Origin: Clostridiales bacterium
Lineage (GTDB): Bacteria; Bacillota; Clostridia; Oscillospirales; Oscillospiraceae
NCBI GenBank assembly: GCA_012516225.1
Contig: JAAYWX010000381.1
Span: 1 to 9,141 of the forward strand
DNA: 9,141 bases
Reading direction: 5' to 3'
The notes below the pieces were generated by a model that had not been told where the DNA came from, searched no databases, and worked only from the letters and a program-made list of their open reading frames with translations. Shown here one piece after another: positions 7,210 through 9,141 of this stretch (positions within the stretch are counted from its first letter, which is position 1; every line of letters begins with the position of its first letter). The position numbers and the translations under genes were made by a program.

Positions 7210-7214
7210 CCCCT
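7210..7214 (-). promoter_or_regulatory. Ribosome binding site deciding the vsr start
   Basis: AGGGG on the minus strand, 9 nt before ATG 7200. The in-frame TTG at 7209 begins directly next to it and so cannot be the start. Confidence 0.7.
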
Positions 7215-7261
7215 AATCTGGTGTATATGACGTGTTCACACACATAATGATATATTGCTTA

Positions 7262-7438
7262 TTCGTTATGGGCTTTCCTTTTCGTTATGAGTGTGTGCAA
7301 AATCCGATTTCAAAAGATGCTTGAATGTTAATCTAATCAAGAACACTTTCCGTTAATCGCAACGTACAAAGCCCTCTACACACCCCTCGTCGTCGTAAAG
7401 CCCTCACTTCTATGCAGTTTGAAATCTCATAACGAAAA
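7262..7438. repeat. Cluster of short direct and inverted repeats at an element boundary
   Basis: This is noncoding DNA between vsr and the broken hsdM. TTCGTTATG occurs at 7262-7270 and 7281-7289, and inverted at 7428-7436. The last two extend to a perfect 13-bp inverted repeat, TTTTCGTTATGAG (7279-7291) against CTCATAACGAAAA (7426-7438). AAAGCCCTC occurs at 7368-7376 and 7397-7405, and GGGCTTT inverted at 7270-7276. Multiple short copies in both orientations beside an insertion point resemble recombinase or transposase binding sites at the end of a mobile element. No recombinase gene lies next to them and I cannot name a family. I saw no other gene or RNA in 7201-7460. Confidence 0.6.
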
Positions 7439-7460
7439 CAGGTGAAAATCCTTGTATCAA

Positions 7461-8162
7461 TCACGCAACGGCTTCATCATAGCAAGAGTAGGTCGCATCC
7501 TTGATTTTATCGGCAATGGGTATAAATATAAGGTCGGCCATCAGCTCCACGACGTCTCGCGGCGTGAAGTGCTCTCCGGCTTCCTCGTTGTTTTCTTCAT
7601 TAAAGCGGCGGATCAGCTCCTCAAAAATCAATCCCATGGTATGGTTGTCAAGCCCGGGCAACCGTATTTCCTTCTTCTCATCGTCCTTATATACCGGGTT
7701 CGGGCTCAGGTTAATGGTAGGGGAAACAAATTTCTCAATAACGGCTCCGAGAATATCTGCGTCCACCATTGTGTCTATCTGATTGCGGAACTTGAATTTC
7801 TCCAAGATTTCCTGAACATTAGGCGAAAACCCGTCAAGATAAGCTATAAAATCCGCCTTTAAGGTTTGCTTTTTTGCCCTTGAAGTAAGGTCGCGCAGGC
7901 AGAAAGGAGAGCTGTTGCAGAAAGACTGCCCTGCGGCGTTGCAAAGAGCGGCAGTCTGATTTGTGATGCCTGCTTTATCAAGTTTCTTTTTCATTTCAAG
8001 CACAGCCGGTTTTGTTTCTTCAAGAACCGCATCAAGTCTGCGGATTACTGTCATCGGAAGGATAACATCACGATACTTGCCGCGTACATATACATCGCGC
8101 AGGCAGTCGTCCGCAATGCCCCATATAAAACTGACAATTGAGTTGTACATCTGATTGTCCAT
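7461..8162 (-). pseudogene. hsdM: Truncated type I R-M DNA methyltransferase subunit HsdM
   Basis: HsdM methylates adenine as part of the type I HsdM2S methylase. The 233 residues give the HsdM N-terminal helical domain (IVSFIWGIADDCLRDVYVRG, 9-28; RDVILPMTVIRRLDAVLEE, 31-49) and the entry to the N6-methyltransferase domain (EHFTPRDVVELMADLIF, 198-214; ADKIKDATYSCYD, 217-229). Intact relatives continue here with YDGACGTGG, SAM motif I; this one reads YDEAVA and stops at TGA. Motif I and the catalytic NPPY motif are therefore missing, and the full protein would be about twice as long or more. Homology ends close to 7461-7475, next to the repeat cluster, which points to an insertion or deletion junction rather than a point mutation. 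AAGGAG (8180-8175) lies 12 nt before ATG 8162, a long spacing. hsdS and hsdR are not in the window. The remaining protein cannot methylate. Confidence 0.93.
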
Positions 8163-8200
8163 ATTCTAATTTTGCTCCTTATTCTAAAATCTACAAAACA

Positions 8201-8216
8201 ACGGCACAAATGCCGC
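8201..8216 (-). terminator. Small hairpin between the HTH gene and hsdM, possible attenuator
   Basis: On the minus strand GCGGCA-TTTG-TGCCGT forms a 6-bp stem, followed by TGTTTTG. A second small hairpin, AGGCT with a 4-nt loop and AGCCT, sits just upstream at 8228-8241. Together they could give partial termination between the two genes; both are weak. Confidence 0.35.
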
Positions 8217-8267
8217 AACCATTAAACAGGCTTTGCAGCCTTCAATTTCTGTATATAATCCACCTTT

Positions 8268-8447
8268 TTATGTGCTGTTTTTCGATTTTATTCGCAAATC
8301 AGCGGGCTTTTCCGCGTCCTTTGGTATCGCCCAGGCCCAGCCCAGGCGAAAAGCGCCCTTTATCCGGCCCTGCTCACATAAGACCTGCACCCTGCGCGGG
8401 GATATATTCCATTTTTCAGCGGCTTGTTTCGCCGTTAAATAATCCAT
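8268..8447 (-). CDS. Small helix-turn-helix DNA-binding protein of the hsd operon
   Basis: A 59-residue protein with a MerR/excisionase-like winged HTH: YLTAKQAAEKWNISPRRVQV (3-22) forms the helix-turn-helix, then LCEQGRIKGAFRLGWAWAIP (23-42) forms the wing, then a basic tail. Proteins of this kind are common in Firmicute genomes, often directly ahead of hsdM. ATG 8447 has TGAGGT (8460-8455) 7 nt upstream and a near-consensus promoter just before it. The reading frame extends upstream to 8558, but that part overlaps the promoter and has unusual composition, so it is not coding. It is likely the first gene of the operon and could autoregulate or control hsdMSR expression; that role is inference. 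Confidence 0.82.
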   Translation of the reverse strand: MDYLTAKQAAEKWNISPRRVQVLCEQGRIKGAFRLGWAWAIPKDAEKPADLRIKSKNST

Positions 8448-8454
8448 TGCGAAT

Positions 8455-8460
8455 ACCTCA
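8455..8460 (-). promoter_or_regulatory. Ribosome binding site of the HTH gene
   Basis: TGAGGT on the minus strand, 7 nt before ATG 8447. It fixes the short 59-residue start. Confidence 0.75.
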
Positions 8461-8483
8461 CAAAGCAGAAAATTCCAACTTCC

Positions 8484-8512
8484 ATTATATGCGAAGAAAC
8501 GAATAATTTCAA
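8484..8512 (-). promoter_or_regulatory. Strong sigma-A-like promoter of the HTH-hsdM operon
   Basis: On the minus strand TTGAAA (8512-8507, 5/6) and TATAAT (8489-8484, 6/6) are separated by exactly 17 nt. The -10 lies 36 nt before the HTH start codon. This is the best promoter in the window and should still transcribe the broken hsdM into the repeat cluster. Confidence 0.85.
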
Positions 8513-8540
8513 TATGCCTGCAGAAAAATTTACAATTAAA

Positions 8541-8581
8541 GCGAAAACCGCCGGCCAAAGCCTTTAAGCCCTGACCAGCGG
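8541..8581 (-). terminator. Rho-independent terminator after the serine recombinase
   Basis: On the minus strand a long GC-rich hairpin (8581-8548; CCGCTGGTCAGGGC pairing with GGCTTTGGCCGGCGG, several G-T pairs) is followed by TTTTCGCTTT. It begins 15 nt after the recombinase stop and separates that gene from the hsd promoter. Confidence 0.78.
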
Positions 8582-8596
8582 TATTATTTTATTACC

Positions 8597-9141
8597 CTAC
8601 AATTCCACATTCACTTCCGTACCCGTCTTAAACTCCACCGTCAGCCTGCCGTCATATACCGTCACCCTGTTGACAATCCTTCTGACCAGCTTGTCGTCAA
8701 ACTCAAAAAGGATGCCGGACTGGCCGTTCAGGAATTCCTCCATCTCGGCGACGCGCCGGCGCTTGCCGTGAATGTCGGCGCTGCCCGAAAGGATTTTGCC
8801 CTTCAGTTCCCGCAGGCGGTAAATCTCCTCGACCACCGCCTCATAGTTCTGCCCGCCGCTGGCGAGCCGGACAAGCTCGTCCTGAAGCTGCGCTAACTTT
8901 TCATCAATTTCATCAACGTTCTGCCCGGCGCCGCCGCCAATGACGACCTCCACGTTTTTGCGCATGGCGGAAATGAAGTCCTCCTTGCCCAGCACCAGCT
9001 TGTTGATTGCCTTCACCACGCCGCGCTTGAGATCCGCTTCCTTGACGCTCTGCGAGTGGCACTCGGGCGTTCGGCACTCGATTTTCCTGACGCACCGCCA
9101 CACCACCGTCGGCCGGTTGCCGTAATACCAGGTAATGCGCC
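8597..9141 (-). CDS. Large serine recombinase, C-terminal part (5' end outside window)
   Basis: Site-specific integrase of a mobile element. The frame is open from the right edge and ends at TAG 8599-8597, leaving 180 visible residues. It begins inside the zinc-ribbon region: RITWYYGNRPTVVWRC (1-16), then a pair of Cys in ECRTPEC, and VKEADLKRGVVKAINKL, the typical link to the coiled coil. A Leu/Glu-rich coiled coil follows (about 76-118, VDEIDEKLAQLQDELVRLAS onward). The end, FDDKLVRRIVNRVTVYDGRL and the beta-strand VEFKTGTEV, is the family's normal C-terminus. The catalytic serine domain lies outside the window, so activity cannot be judged. The DNA is visibly GC-richer than the genes to the left, a sign of separate origin. 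The internal GTG at 9106 is not a start because the homology continues upstream. Confidence 0.9.
   Translation of the reverse strand, partial: RITWYYGNRPTVVWRCVRKIECRTPECHSQSVKEADLKRGVVKAINKLVLGKEDFISAMRKNVEVVIGGGAGQNVDEIDEKLAQLQDELVRLASGGQNYEAVVEEIYRLRELKGKILSGSADIHGKRRRVAEMEEFLNGQSGILFEFDDKLVRRIVNRVTVYDGRLTVEFKTGTEVNVEL

Noticed and set aside
7262..7438. CRISPR array
   Set aside because: Repeat units are only 9-13 bp, occur in both orientations and have irregular spacing.
7452..7862. 136-residue + strand reading frame opposite hsdM
   Set aside because: It is the antisense of well-supported hsdM coding sequence, with no recognisable domain and no ribosome binding site.
8448..8558. N-terminal extension of the HTH protein
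   Set aside because: It overlaps a near-consensus promoter and part of the recombinase terminator, and does not look like the family.

Overview
The window is a piece of accessory (defence and mobile-element) DNA, most likely from a Clostridia-type Firmicute. The pointers are a moderately AT-rich background, AGGAG-type ribosome binding sites, sigma-A-like promoters, a small helix-turn-helix gene placed ahead of hsdM, and the C-terminal part of a large serine recombinase. No genus can be named from what is visible.

Left part (1-7200): a set of DNA modification and restriction genes. A 5'-truncated C5-cytosine DNA methyltransferase reads rightward (1-1347) and ends at a strong hairpin plus T-run. 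It converges on a tightly packed leftward operon, given here in order of transcription: a DpnII-like PD-(D/E)XK-type protein (6503-5574), a ParB/Srx-fold protein (5556-4270), a SNF2-family ATPase (4255-2297) and a DUF3883 nuclease-like protein (2322-1387). The operon has a recognisable promoter, TTGCCT-N17-TATGAT, with a perfect 12-bp palindrome overlapping the -10 box. Upstream of it, also leftward, is a Vsr-type mismatch endonuclease (7200-6718), the usual repair partner of a C5-methyltransferase.

Middle (7201-7460): noncoding DNA with a cluster of short direct and inverted repeats (three copies of TTCGTTATG, a 13-bp perfect inverted repeat, two copies of AAAGCCCTC). It lies exactly between the restriction genes and a broken hsdM, and looks like the end of an inserted element.

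Right part (7461-9141): the start of a type I restriction-modification operon read leftward from a near-consensus promoter (TTGAAA-N17-TATAAT). It holds a 59-residue HTH protein and then hsdM, which stops after 233 residues exactly where SAM-binding motif I should begin. Further right, after a strong terminator, is the C-terminal end of a large serine recombinase in visibly GC-richer DNA, running off the window.

Working model (inference): a mobile block carrying a methyltransferase + DpnII-like + ParB-like + SNF2 + DUF3883 + Vsr set inserted into, and inactivated, an older type I hsdM locus, next to a serine-recombinase element. The methyltransferase would mark self DNA, Vsr would repair deaminated 5-methylcytosine, and the four-gene operon would be a multi-subunit, ATP-dependent restriction effector. 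I do not recognise this exact gene set as a named defence system.
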